This document shows positions 43,013 through 53,003 of a stretch of 64,000 nt of DNA, piece after piece. Positions within the stretch are counted from its first letter, which is position 1. Each line of letters starts with the position of its first letter. Source of the stretch: an uncultured Acidimicrobiales bacterium (lineage in GTDB: Bacteria > Actinomycetota > Acidimicrobiia > Acidimicrobiales > SZUA-35); contig CALKTH010000012.1 of the NCBI GenBank assembly GCA_937997485.1, forward strand, positions 16,111 to 80,110. Direction: 5' to 3'. The position numbers and the translations under genes were made by a program. The notes under the pieces are model-generated. The model ran no database searches, was not told the origin of the DNA, and worked only from the letters and a program-made list of their open reading frames with translations.

Positions 43013-43436
43013 AATGGTTGCTCCGATGCGGGTCGGCTGCCCCGCCCGTGCCTGGCGGCTGGCGGACATTCGGGTGGTTCGACAACCTCCTGTGAGGTTG
43101 TCACCAGAGTCAACGGCAGAAAGTGGTGCCGGACTTGAGACATTTTCTGGTCCTTTTGCCTCATGTCACCCGAAAATCTGCCTATGTCCGCTGATTCACG
43201 CGGACTATTGGCCGCGAAATTTCTTTGATTCTTCGCCGAGTTCTCAACAGTTGGACCCCCAAGCCGAACAAGAAAGTGTCGCACTGGCCTCCCCTCCAGT
43301 ACGGCGCACTTCTCGGCGGGAACCGGGAATGACGGCCGGCAGTTACGACTGCCGGTCGTCCCTGCTTTTCCGGGTCGGCGCGTTCGGCCCGCTCGTTGCC
43401 GTGGCCTCTGGCCGGCTGATCAGGCCGGTGGACATG
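43013..43436. other. Long intergenic region upstream of groEL
   Basis: No convincing gene. It contains a perfect hairpin at 43081-43102 (GACAACCTC-CTGT-GAGGTTGTC) and a terminator-like hairpin at 43325-43369 with a TTTT run. An in-frame ORF across it (from 42978) lacks coding character and runs into groEL out of frame. Confidence 0.55.
43325..43369 (+). terminator. Orphan terminator-like hairpin
   Basis: GACGGCCGGCAG pairs with CTGCCGGTCGTC (one G-T pair) around TTACGA, flanked by GGG/CCC and followed by TGCTTTT. No + strand gene lies between it and the terminator at 42703, so it would end a short non-coding transcript or shield groEL from read-through. Confidence 0.5.
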
Positions 43437-45096
<1,660 letters not shown>

Positions 45097-45121
45097 TCAC
45101 TCGCTCACGTTGAACGAACGT

Positions 45122-45157
45122 GATGAAGGCCCGGCACCTTGGTGCCGGGCCTTCATC
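45122..45157 (+). terminator. groEL: Intrinsic terminator after groEL
   Basis: A perfect 17-base stem, GATGAAGGCCCGGCACC with GGTGCCGGGCCTTCATC, around a TT loop, followed by GTTTCTC. Confidence 0.85.
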
Positions 45158-45291
45158 GTTTCTCGTCGAGTCGATTGACAAGACATTGGCCACCAAATCC
45201 GCGGTCAGTCCACACCAACCTCACACATCGATGCGTCAGGCTCAGATCTGCGCCGCACTCGAAGGTCTCGAGCGAAGGGCGTCGAACGGCG

Positions 45292-45576
45292 GTGGAGCAA
45301 GATGTGGGGGCGCTGGCTCTTCGGGCGCCGCTGCGGCGATGGTGGCTGGTGCCAGCCACGATGGTGGGTTTGCCCGTGACGATGTTCCTCGTGGCGCTCG
45401 TTGTCTCGGGGGTGTTCAACGCTCTTGTTGTCGGTTGGCTTTGCTTCAGTTTGTTCCTTCTCGGTCTTCAGCACCTCGCAGGGCTGGCCAGGCGGAGCCG
45501 GGAGCGCTGGGAGGCGGCATCACCGGGCGCTGCCGTCACCGGCCGAGTTGAGCCACACGTGAGTGACGGGTCCTAG
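45292..45576 (+). CDS. Small two-helix membrane protein
   Basis: A 94-residue protein with two hydrophobic segments (VPATMVGLPVTMFLVALVVS; ALVVGWLCFSLFLLGLQHLA) and a basic, then hydrophilic C-terminus. I do not recognise a family. The start is uncertain: GTG 45292 is chosen, GTG 45304 is possible. It ends 9 bases before fdhD, so the two may be co-transcribed. Confidence 0.5.
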   Translation: MEQDVGALALRAPLRRWWLVPATMVGLPVTMFLVALVVSGVFNALVVGWLCFSLFLLGLQHLAGLARRSRERWEAASPGAAVTGRVEPHVSDGS

Positions 45577-45585
45577 GCTCTTCAC

Positions 45586-46380
45586 ATGGTGCGTTCGAAG
45601 AGCGAAGCCGTGATCGCTCGGCGACACGATGAGAACGGTTCGAAGCGCACGCCCGACGACCTGCTCGTCGAAGAACCGTTGGCCATTCACCTGGACGACA
45701 CGCAGATCTCCTCCACGATGCGAACGCCGGGCCACGATTTCGAGTTGGCTGCTGGCTACTGCCACTCCGAAGGCGTGCTGGGCGATGCGAAGATCCTCGG
45801 CATTCGATACTGCGGCACCGGGGCCCCGGTCGACTCCGACTTCAATGTCGTTTCGGTCGAGACGGGCGGCAAGGCGCCAGAGCCCACGCCTCGACTCGGC
45901 TCGACGTCATCGAGTTGCGGCATCTGCGGCTCGGACGCGATTGCGGAACTCACCGAACGACTGCATGTGCTTCCGTACTACGAACCGTGGAAGATCGACT
46001 TCCTGCTTGGCCTCCCGGCGATTGCTCAGGAGAAGCAGCGGCTGTTCGGTTCGACCGGCGCCAGTCATGCTGCTGCGGCCTTTACGCGATCCGGTGAGAT
46101 GCTCGTCTTGCGGGAGGACATCGGCAGACACAACGCGGTCGACAAAGTCGTTGGTCACCTTCTGTTGGATGGTCGCCTCAACGGCTCACTCGACATGGCC
46201 CTTTTCGTGAGCGGGCGCGCGTCATACGAGATGGTGCAGAAGGCGTGGGCGGCCGGCTTCTCGGCGCTGGTTGCTGTGTCTGGTCCGTCGTCCCTCGCCG
46301 TGCAGACCGCCCGTCGAGCCGGGCTCACCATGCTCGGCTTCGCCCGCAACGGAACCGGGACCCAGTATTTCCCCGAGTGA
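45586..46380 (+). CDS. fdhD: Formate dehydrogenase accessory sulfurtransferase FdhD
   Basis: A 264-residue FdhD. It passes sulfur from IscS to the molybdenum cofactor of formate dehydrogenase. The Cys pair is in SSSCGICGSDA; other blocks are MRTPGHDFELAAGYCHSEGV, TGASHAAAAFTRSGEMLVLR, EDIGRHNAVDKVVG and FVSGRASYEMVQKA. No formate dehydrogenase gene is near, so its client lies elsewhere. Confidence 0.93.
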   Translation: MVRSKSEAVIARRHDENGSKRTPDDLLVEEPLAIHLDDTQISSTMRTPGHDFELAAGYCHSEGVLGDAKILGIRYCGTGAPVDSDFNVVSVETGGKAPEPTPRLGSTSSSCGICGSDAIAELTERLHVLPYYEPWKIDFLLGLPAIAQEKQRLFGSTGASHAAAAFTRSGEMLVLREDIGRHNAVDKVVGHLLLDGRLNGSLDMALFVSGRASYEMVQKAWAAGFSALVAVSGPSSLAVQTARRAGLTMLGFARNGTGTQYFPE

Positions 46381-46475
46381 GCCACGGCCCGGCGGCACGG
46401 CCAGCCCGACGGTTCGAACAATCTGGCAAAGAAGCCCTTGCAACTGACGTGGCGTGAGGTTCTACGTTCGTCGTC

Positions 46476-47303
46476 ATGGCAACTGCACCAACCAGCGAGC
46501 GCAAGATCGGCGACATCGCCGAGCTGACCGGCATGACCGTTCGAACGCTTCGGTACTACGAGGAGATCGAGCTCATCGAACCTTCGTCCAGAACCGAGGC
46601 GGGGCATCGTCTCTACGGCCCGGACGCCGTGGAGCAGCTCTACAAGATCTCGATGTTGCGCCAGCTCGGGCTCAGCCTCGCCGAGGTGCGATCGAGTCTT
46701 GTAGCTGAAGGCGCCGAGACGGCCGAACGGTCGGCGCCTGACCTCCGATCGCTCATGGCAGAGCATCTGGCGGCTGTCGATGAGCGTCTGACAAACGAGC
46801 AACGCCTACGTCGTCGACTCGTGGAACTGGTTGGCACGTTGCAAGCAAACGAGGACACAACCCGTGACCTCCTGAGTGTCCTGGAGGACATGACCATGTT
46901 GGAACCCAAGCTTGATCGCCGCATTGCGATCCTCGTGTACGAAGACATCGAGGCGGCCTACAACTACCTCACGGAGGTGTTCGGGTTCGGGCCCGGATCG
47001 CTGACTCGTGACCCCGACGGCAACGTCGTCCATGGCGAGATCCAAGCCGGCGACGGGGAGTTCTGGCTCCACACCGAGTCACCCGAGTTCGGGCTGAGCC
47101 AGCCGACCAAGCTCGGTGGTGCGAGTGGGACCATGGCGATCATGGTCGGCGATGTCGATGCACACCACGCCTACGCAGCTGAGCGTGGAGCCGACGTTCG
47201 CTACGAACCCGTCGACCAGCCCTACGGCTACCGGGAGTACAGCGCGGTGGACATCGGTGGTCACCTCTGGTCGTTCATGAAACCCCTTGGCGGCGACGCT
47301 TGA
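46476..47303 (+). CDS. MerR-family regulator fused to a VOC (glyoxalase-like) domain
   Basis: A 275-residue fusion. Residues about 9-77 are a MerR HTH (KIGDIAELTGMTVRTLRYYE, GHRLYGPDAVEQLYKISMLR), followed by a long dimerisation helix (to about 140). From about 148 comes a VOC/glyoxalase fold (AILVYEDIEAAYNYLTEVFG, VVHGEIQAGDGEFWLH, AAERGADVRYEPVDQPYGYR, DIGGHLWSF). The VOC part probably senses a small ligand; whether it is catalytic is unknown. Its target is unknown; no divergent partner is seen. Confidence 0.85.
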   Translation: MATAPTSERKIGDIAELTGMTVRTLRYYEEIELIEPSSRTEAGHRLYGPDAVEQLYKISMLRQLGLSLAEVRSSLVAEGAETAERSAPDLRSLMAEHLAAVDERLTNEQRLRRRLVELVGTLQANEDTTRDLLSVLEDMTMLEPKLDRRIAILVYEDIEAAYNYLTEVFGFGPGSLTRDPDGNVVHGEIQAGDGEFWLHTESPEFGLSQPTKLGGASGTMAIMVGDVDAHHAYAAERGADVRYEPVDQPYGYREYSAVDIGGHLWSFMKPLGGDA

Positions 47304-47337
47304 TGCGTTGCTCGCTGCGACCTGAGGCGGACCGGGC

Positions 47338-47790
47338 TCAGAGCTCGATGAGGCCCGCCTTGGCGGGGGAGAAGCCGCAGGCCTCGTAGTAAAAGGGAGC
47401 AAGGTCGTCGTCGAAGTCGACGTGGAGCCATTCGCAGCCGGCGGCTCGAGCGCCGTCTGCGGCGGCCTTCACCAGCGCCGCTCCCATCCCCTGATGCTGA
47501 TGGCTTGCCGCCACCATCACATCCTGGATCCAGGCATGGATGAAGCCATCCCAGGGCACGTTGACGAAACCGACGAGCTCGCCGCCGTCGTGCACCGTCA
47601 CCCAGCCGAGGCTGTGGCGTTCCGTCAGTGCGACCCAGTCCCACTCATCCGCTGAGAAGAGACGTGTCTCGAACGCTTCGGAATGCAGAGCGTTCGCTTG
47701 GCGGTTGGTAAAAGCGCCTCGCCAGACCGGGGCGAGCGGGTCACGGCTGTCTGGTTGTGGCGATCGTGGAGCGGGCGACATCAACACCAT
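47338..47790 (-). CDS. GNAT-family N-acetyltransferase
   Basis: A 150-residue GNAT enzyme: the acetyl-CoA loop is ASHQHQGMGAALVKAAADGA, preceded by VGFVNVPWDGFIHAWIQDVM and followed by CEWLHVDFDDDLAPFYYEAC GF-type end. The substrate is unknown. The start may be ATG 47790 or ATG 47781. It is divergent from the siroheme operon; the shared 107-base gap contains the sulfur-type operators. Confidence 0.85.
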   Translation of the reverse strand: MVLMSPAPRSPQPDSRDPLAPVWRGAFTNRQANALHSEAFETRLFSADEWDWVALTERHSLGWVTVHDGGELVGFVNVPWDGFIHAWIQDVMVAASHQHQGMGAALVKAAADGARAAGCEWLHVDFDDDLAPFYYEACGFSPAKAGLIEL

Positions 47791-47802
47791 TCTGCCACGA
47801 TC

Positions 47803-47814
47803 AATTCCCGACTA
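47803..47814 (+). promoter_or_regulatory. AATTCCCGACTA motif, copy 1
   Basis: It lies just upstream of the -35 (TTGACT 47821) of the siroheme/sulfite-reductase operon. The same core occurs at 47855 and, on the other strand, at 53426. Confidence 0.45.
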
Positions 47815-47820
47815 ATCCGG

Positions 47821-47848
47821 TTGACTTTTACGGGTTTCGATCTAGCCT
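47821..47848 (+). promoter_or_regulatory. Candidate promoter of the siroheme-sulfite reductase operon
   Basis: TTGACT (47821-47826) and TAGCCT (47843-47848) with a 16-base spacer; start near 47855. Confidence 0.45.
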
Positions 47849-47854
47849 CGGGTC

Positions 47855-47878
47855 ATTCCCGACTAGATCAGTCGGAAT
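47855..47878 (+). promoter_or_regulatory. Palindromic operator at the transcription start
   Basis: ATTCCCGACT-AGATC-AGTCGGAAT is a near-perfect inverted repeat (one extra C). Placed at +1, it is positioned for repression. An Rrf2/CymR-type sulfur regulator is one possibility; this is inference. Confidence 0.5.
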
Positions 47879-47897
47879 TACGGACGAAGTCGTGGTT

Positions 47898-48566
47898 ATG
47901 TCTGCTCCCTCCTATCCCGTTCACCTCGTCCTCACCGGCCGCCACTGCTTGGTTGTGGGTGGTGGCAATGTCGCCATCGGGAAAGTGGCGGGCCTCGTCA
48001 AGACGGGCGCGCTCGTCACCGTCGTTGCCCCGGTCGTTCTGGACGACGTTCGCAACCAGGCAAAGGTGACCGTGATCGAGAAGCGCTACGACGCCACCGA
48101 TCTCGAGGGTCACCGGCTTGTCATCACGTGTACCGACGATCCGGCGGTGAATGCCCAGGTCTACGCCGATGCGGAAGCGCGAGGGATGTGGGCCAACTCG
48201 GCTGACGATCCCATCAACTGCGCCTTCACACTTCCGTCGGTGGCTCGGCAAGGTGACCTCGCCGTGTCCGTGTCCACCGCGGGTCGCAGTCCCGCGCTCG
48301 CCTCGTGGCTCCGCCGCCGTTTCGAGGCCGAGTTCGATCATCGCTATGCGGATCTCCTCGACGTGCTCAGCGACGTTCGGGCGGAGGCACGGGCCACGCT
48401 CGGGACGAGCGAGATCCGAGGCTGGACCGAGGCCCTCGACAACGGCCTGTTCGATCTTGTCGCCGCCGGCGAGCTGGAGAACGCTCGAACGTTCCTGCGC
48501 CGATCGCTCGGCCTCGCCTCGCCCGGCGAATCCACGTCGATCGAGAACGAGGCGGTGCTCGCATGA
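47898..48566 (+). CDS. Siroheme synthase N-terminal type: precorrin-2 dehydrogenase / sirohydrochlorin ferrochelatase
   Basis: A 222-residue NAD-dependent enzyme like the N-terminal half of CysG (Met8p/SirC type). It oxidises precorrin-2 and may insert iron. The Rossmann turn is CLVVGGGNVAIGKVAGLVKT, followed by DDPAVNAQVYADAEARGMWA and FTLPSVARQGDLAVSVSTAG. The SUMT half is a separate gene that overlaps it by 4 bases. Confidence 0.9.
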   Translation: MSAPSYPVHLVLTGRHCLVVGGGNVAIGKVAGLVKTGALVTVVAPVVLDDVRNQAKVTVIEKRYDATDLEGHRLVITCTDDPAVNAQVYADAEARGMWANSADDPINCAFTLPSVARQGDLAVSVSTAGRSPALASWLRRRFEAEFDHRYADLLDVLSDVRAEARATLGTSEIRGWTEALDNGLFDLVAAGELENARTFLRRSLGLASPGESTSIENEAVLA

Positions 48567-49333
48567 CCGTGCATCTCGTTGGCGCCGGCCCCGGCGATCC
48601 GGAACTCCTCACGCTTCGAGCCGCCCGCTTGATTGGGCGGGCCGACGTCCTTGTGTACGACCGGCTCGTTGCCCCCGAGATTCTCGCGATGGCGGCTCCC
48701 TGGGCGGAGATGATCGACGTCGGCAAGAACCCGAACGGTCATTCGACCACGCAGGACGAGATCAACGAGATCCTCGTCAGTCGAGGCGATGTGCACGATC
48801 TCGTGGTTCGCCTCAAGGGTGGTGACCCGTTCGTCTTCGGACGTGGTGGCGAAGAGGCAGCGGCACTGAACGAGGCGGGCATCGAGTGGACCGTCGTCCC
48901 CGGTATCACCTCGGCCATCGCTGGCCCCTCCGCTGCTGGAGTGCCAGTGACCCACCGCTCGGTGAGCAGTGCGTTCACCGTCGTCACGGCCCATCAGGAC
49001 CCGACGAAGGACGCAACGCTCGATTGGGAGGCTCTCGCCCGTCTGGGCACGACCCTCATCGTGCTCATGGGAGCTGCTCGGGCCCGCCAGATTCGCGATC
49101 GCCTCGTCGGGCACGGCATGTCGGCCGACACCCCCGTCGCCATCGTGACCTCGGCAACCACACCACAGCAGTCCACCGTTCGCATGTCATTGCACCTGCT
49201 CGGCGAGACGGCCGTGTCCAACCCCTCGATCATCGTGATCGGCGCCGTCGCCGACGCCGAGATGCCAACCGCGGTCGCCGCGGCAACTCCGTCCACCCAG
49301 TCCTTCCCCCTCGCAGAAAGCCCACTCCGATGA
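48563..49333 (+). CDS. cobA: Uroporphyrinogen-III C-methyltransferase
   Basis: A 256-residue SUMT. It methylates uroporphyrinogen III twice to precorrin-2. Motifs: VHLVGAGPGDPELLTLRAAR, VVRLKGGDPFVFGRGGEEA, VVPGITSAIAGPSAAGVPVT and LIVLMGAARARQI. It is coupled to the dehydrogenase before it and to the sulfite/nitrite reductase after it by 4-base overlaps, so it supplies siroheme for that reductase. Confidence 0.93.
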   Translation: MTVHLVGAGPGDPELLTLRAARLIGRADVLVYDRLVAPEILAMAAPWAEMIDVGKNPNGHSTTQDEINEILVSRGDVHDLVVRLKGGDPFVFGRGGEEAAALNEAGIEWTVVPGITSAIAGPSAAGVPVTHRSVSSAFTVVTAHQDPTKDATLDWEALARLGTTLIVLMGAARARQIRDRLVGHGMSADTPVAIVTSATTPQQSTVRMSLHLLGETAVSNPSIIVIGAVADAEMPTAVAAATPSTQSFPLAESPLR

Positions 49334-51153
49334 CTCTCGTAGACCCCACTCCCGGCAACATCGAAATCACGGTCGACGATCAGTCGATTCCGCTGGTGAC
49401 CGACCCCGACATCAAGGCCGACATCGCCAAGTTCCGCACCATGCTCGACGGCTACCTGGCTGGCGAGATCGACGAGGACGTGTTCCGAGTCTTCCGTCTC
49501 ACGAACGGCATCTACGGACAGCGGCAGGGCGGCGAGAACCAGATGATCCGGGTTCGTATGCCGTACGGAGCGATCACGGCCGACCAGCTCGACATGCTCG
49601 CCCACCTCGCCGACGAGTACTCCCGTGGGTGGGGCCACATCACGACTCGCCAGAACATCCAGATGCACTATGTCCAGCTCCGCAAGCTGCCCGAGGTCAT
49701 GCAGCTGATGGGTTCGGTTGGACTCACGACTCGCGAGGCGTGCGGTGACACCATCCGGAACGTCCAGGGTTGCCATCTCGCTGGCGCCTGCCCGTTCGAG
49801 GTGCTCGACATCAGTGCCTGGGCCGAAGCCGCCAACGAGCACTTCATCCGCAACCCGCTGGGTCAGCGCCTCCCTCGCAAGTTCAAGATCAACTTCTCTG
49901 GCTGCGAGACCGACTGCGGCCAGGCCATGTTCAACGACGCCGGTGTCATCGCCGTCACCCGCACTCGGGAAGATGGCACCGTCGAGGCTGGCTTCCGTGT
50001 CTTCGTGGCCGGCGGCCTCGGGGCCAATCCCCATGCGGCGCTGGCGCTCGAGGAGTTCACGCCGAAGGAAGACTTGCTGGCGACCATCGAGTCGATCCTG
50101 CGAGTGTTCGAACAGACCGGCAATCGAGACAACAAGCTTCGAGCCCGCATGAAGTGGGTGGTCGATGAGTTGGGCTGGGAGGAGACGCAACGTCGCATCC
50201 TCGCTACGCGCCGCTTGCTCCCGGCCAGTGCCACCTGGCCTGGCGGCATCCCCAAGATCGTGCAGGAGCTGGGCGACGCCCCGGCCGGCCTCGCTGCTGG
50301 TGCGACGCCCACCCCCATTGGTCAGGGTGTGAATGTGCTCCTGGGTGCGCCTTCCGGGTTCGCTCGCTGGGAGCAGGCCAACGTCGTGCGTGGTGTGGCC
50401 AAGGGAACGGTCTCCGCCTACGCCTGGTGCGAGCTTGGCGATATCACCTCCGATCAGTTCCGAGGAATCGCTCGGATCATCCGAGACTTCGATGTCGACG
50501 TGCGGGTCTCCAATCGTCAGAACTTCATCATTCGCGATCTCGAAGAGGCCCAACTTCCCCAGCTCTTCGCTCGGCTCCAAGAGCTCGGCATGGCCGAACC
50601 GGGTGCCGAACTGACCCGAGACGTGGTCAGTTGCCCCGGCGCTGACACGTGCTCTCTCGCCGTGACCCAGTCGCGCGGCCTGGCCAAGGCCATCGGCGAA
50701 CGCCTCGAAGAAGAGGGTCTCGCCGAAGTCGGCGGCATCCGGGTGAACATTTCCGGTTGCATGAACTCCTGCGGTCAACACCACATCGCTGACATCGGCT
50801 TCTTCGGAGTGGAGCGACGGGCACATGGCCAGTCCGCTCCCGGTTGCCAAATGCTGCTCGGCGGCCACGTTGGTCAGGAGAGCATTCACTTTGGTGACAA
50901 GGCAATGCGTCTGCCGGCCAAGACGGCCGCCGACGCCGCAGCCCGTGTCCTTCGTCGGTTCGTGGATGAGCGCGCTGTTGGACAGGACTTCCGAGGCTGG
51001 ATGGACAGCGTCGGAGGCGCTCGAGAGATCGCGAAGGGTCTGAAGGACCTCGACGCATTCCCGGACCCAGCGGACGATCCCGACTTCTTCGTGGACTACG
51101 ACGAGACCGGCCCGTATGTGGCCGAGGTCGGCGAGTCGGAGTGCGCAACGTGA
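49330..51153 (+). CDS. Siroheme-dependent sulfite/nitrite reductase with two cysteine cluster sets
   Basis: A 607-residue ferredoxin-type sulfite/nitrite reductase. The second half has the usual siroheme-4Fe4S ligands: Cys-x5-Cys in CPGADTCSLA and Cys-x3-Cys in ISGCMNSCGQHH. The first half, where the family typically keeps only a vestigial site, also has Cys-x5-Cys in VQGCHLAGACPFEV and Cys-x3-Cys in FSGCETDCGQAMF. Two complete sites in one chain therefore look possible. The choice of sulfite or nitrite cannot be read; the siroheme genes upstream and sulfur genes nearby favour sulfite. Confidence 0.85.
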   Translation: MTLVDPTPGNIEITVDDQSIPLVTDPDIKADIAKFRTMLDGYLAGEIDEDVFRVFRLTNGIYGQRQGGENQMIRVRMPYGAITADQLDMLAHLADEYSRGWGHITTRQNIQMHYVQLRKLPEVMQLMGSVGLTTREACGDTIRNVQGCHLAGACPFEVLDISAWAEAANEHFIRNPLGQRLPRKFKINFSGCETDCGQAMFNDAGVIAVTRTREDGTVEAGFRVFVAGGLGANPHAALALEEFTPKEDLLATIESILRVFEQTGNRDNKLRARMKWVVDELGWEETQRRILATRRLLPASATWPGGIPKIVQELGDAPAGLAAGATPTPIGQGVNVLLGAPSGFARWEQANVVRGVAKGTVSAYAWCELGDITSDQFRGIARIIRDFDVDVRVSNRQNFIIRDLEEAQLPQLFARLQELGMAEPGAELTRDVVSCPGADTCSLAVTQSRGLAKAIGERLEEEGLAEVGGIRVNISGCMNSCGQHHIADIGFFGVERRAHGQSAPGCQMLLGGHVGQESIHFGDKAMRLPAKTAADAAARVLRRFVDERAVGQDFRGWMDSVGGAREIAKGLKDLDAFPDPADDPDFFVDYDETGPYVAEVGESECAT

Positions 51154-51746
51154 GCGACGATCGCCTCCAGCGAGTGCTGGCTGCGATCGATGAGGCCAAC
51201 GCCGAAGACCCTCGCCGCACCGCGGAGGGTGTCGGGCTGGCCCAGCTCCAGGGCCAGCTCGCCTCGGCGTGGGCCGCGCGCTTGGTGCCGACCCCTTCAG
51301 AAGAACTCGTCATCGCCGTTCGAGCGCATCATCTCCGGCGCTGGGAGTTGGCTCGGACCGACTATCCGCAGGGGCGGGCTGGCTACTTGCGCTGGCGGCG
51401 AGCGAACAAGAAGCACCAAGCTGCGGCTGCCGGCGAGTTGATGTGGGCGGAAGGCTTCGGAGACGAGAGCATCCGTCGGGTGGGCGAGCTGATCGAGCGA
51501 CGTGGGCTCGGCGAAGATGCCGAGACGCAGACGCTGGAGGACGCCGCCTGTCTGGTCTTCCTCGAAACTCAGTTCGACACCACGATCGATCAGCTCGATT
51601 CGGACCACATGGTGAACGTCGTGGCCAAGACGGTGCAGAAGATGAGTCCCGAAGCCGTCGACCTGGCTGGCGAACTTGCGTACTCCGCCACCGCCGGGGA
51701 GATTCTCGCCGCGGGCGTTTCGCTCGCTGCCGGCGATTCGGTCTGA
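51150..51746 (+). CDS. DUF4202 protein
   Basis: A 198-residue DUF4202 protein: LQRVLAAIDEANAEDPRRTA, AHHLRRWELARTDYPQGRAG, GYLRWRRANKKHQAAAAGEL and QTLEDAACLVFLETQF. The conserved His/Asp/Glu residues suggest an HD-like metal site, but this is not proven. It overlaps the reductase by 4 bases (GTGA), so it is very probably part of sulfite/nitrite metabolism, as DUF4202 often is by context. GTG 51150 is preferred over GTG 51141. Confidence 0.85.
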   Translation: MSDDRLQRVLAAIDEANAEDPRRTAEGVGLAQLQGQLASAWAARLVPTPSEELVIAVRAHHLRRWELARTDYPQGRAGYLRWRRANKKHQAAAAGELMWAEGFGDESIRRVGELIERRGLGEDAETQTLEDAACLVFLETQFDTTIDQLDSDHMVNVVAKTVQKMSPEAVDLAGELAYSATAGEILAAGVSLAAGDSV

Positions 51747-51800
51747 GCCTGGCATGTGAGTCGCTCGCGCGTGGGCGGAGCGGGTGCTTGTGCTGTGCGG

Positions 51801-53003
51801 CTAGCAGCAGGTGGAGAGGGCGGTGTCGAGATCGGCCCACAGATCTTCGTGGTCCTCGAGCCCGATCGACAAGCGAACCATGCCGTTGGTGATGCTGGCA
51901 GCCGTGCGCTGCTCTTCGGTGAGCCGGCGGTGCGTCGTCGTTGCGGGATGAGTTGCGAGGCTCTTGGAATCTCCCACGTTGTTCGAAATGTCGAACAGCT
52001 GCAGCGCATCCATGAAGACGAAGGCCTGTTCTTTGCTCCCCACGTCCACCGTCAGGATCGTGCCGCCCCTGCTCATCTGACGCTTCGCCAAGTCGAACTG
52101 GGGGTGTGAGGAAAGCGAGGGATGGCGCGCCGTGTGAACGGCTCGATGACCCTCCAAGCGTTGCGCCAACGTCTCGGCCGTTGTGCACGATGCCTCCACT
52201 CGGAGCCGTAGCGTCTCCAACCCCTTCACGAGAACCCATGCGTTGAACGGGCTCAGGCTGGGGCCGGTGTGGCGAAGGAACCCGTCCACGTGTTCAGACA
52301 TGAACGCGGACGTGCCGAGAATGGCGCCGCCCAGCGTGCGGCCCTGGCCGTCGATGTGTTTCGTCGCTGAGTACACGACAACGTCGGCGCCAAGCTCCAG
52401 CGGTTTCTGCAACACGGGGCTGGCAAACACGTTGTCGATCACGACGATGGCACCGGCGGCGTGTGCCATCTCGGAGACGGCGGCAACATCGATCACTTCG
52501 AGGCCGGGATTCGACGGGGACTCGAGGAACACTGCCTTGGCGCCGCCAGCAAGCGCCTGTTCCCATGCGGCGAGATCGGTTCCGTCGACGAACACGGACT
52601 CGGCACCGAAGCGGGGCAGGATCTCGTCGACGATGACATGGCAGGAGCCGAAGAGCGCACGCGAGCTGACGATGCGATCGCCGCATCCGATGAAGCTGGC
52701 GAGTGCGGCAAAGACTGCAGCCATGCCACTCGCGGTGGCCCGGCACGCCTCGGCCCCTTCGAGCAGCCGAAGACGCTCCTCGAACATGCTGACAGTGGGA
52801 TTGCCGTAGCGGCCGTAGATGTAGCGCTGATGCTCGCCCTTGAACGCCGCTTCCGCCTCCGCTGCTGAGCTGTACACGAAGCCTGAGGTGGGGTAGATCG
52901 CCTCCGCCGTCTCATCGAACGGGGAGCGATGTAAGCCTCCGCGAATCAGTCGGGTGGCTTCACCTGCGTTGGCGATGTCGAACGGGTTCAGCTCTGGCGC
53001 CAT
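51801..53003 (-). CDS. metZ: O-succinylhomoserine sulfhydrylase
   Basis: A 400-residue PLP enzyme of the Cys/Met metabolism family. It makes homocysteine from O-succinylhomoserine and sulfide. Marks: AIYPTSGFVYSSAAEAEAAF, YGRYGNPTVSMFEERLRLLE, VFLESPSNPGLEVIDVAAVS and the PLP Lys in YSATKHIDGQGRTLGG. It follows the rhodanese gene with a 16-base overlap and converges on DUF4202. It would use the sulfide made by the reductase. Confidence 0.92.
   Translation of the reverse strand: MAPELNPFDIANAGEATRLIRGGLHRSPFDETAEAIYPTSGFVYSSAAEAEAAFKGEHQRYIYGRYGNPTVSMFEERLRLLEGAEACRATASGMAAVFAALASFIGCGDRIVSSRALFGSCHVIVDEILPRFGAESVFVDGTDLAAWEQALAGGAKAVFLESPSNPGLEVIDVAAVSEMAHAAGAIVVIDNVFASPVLQKPLELGADVVVYSATKHIDGQGRTLGGAILGTSAFMSEHVDGFLRHTGPSLSPFNAWVLVKGLETLRLRVEASCTTAETLAQRLEGHRAVHTARHPSLSSHPQFDLAKRQMSRGGTILTVDVGSKEQAFVFMDALQLFDISNNVGDSKSLATHPATTTHRRLTEEQRTAASITNGMVRLSIGLEDHEDLWADLDTALSTCC

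Noticed and set aside
48994..50889. A 631-codon open frame on the reverse strand inside the sulfite/nitrite reductase gene
   Set aside because: It is a shadow of a GC-rich gene; it has no recognisable domains, and the forward frame carries all family motifs.
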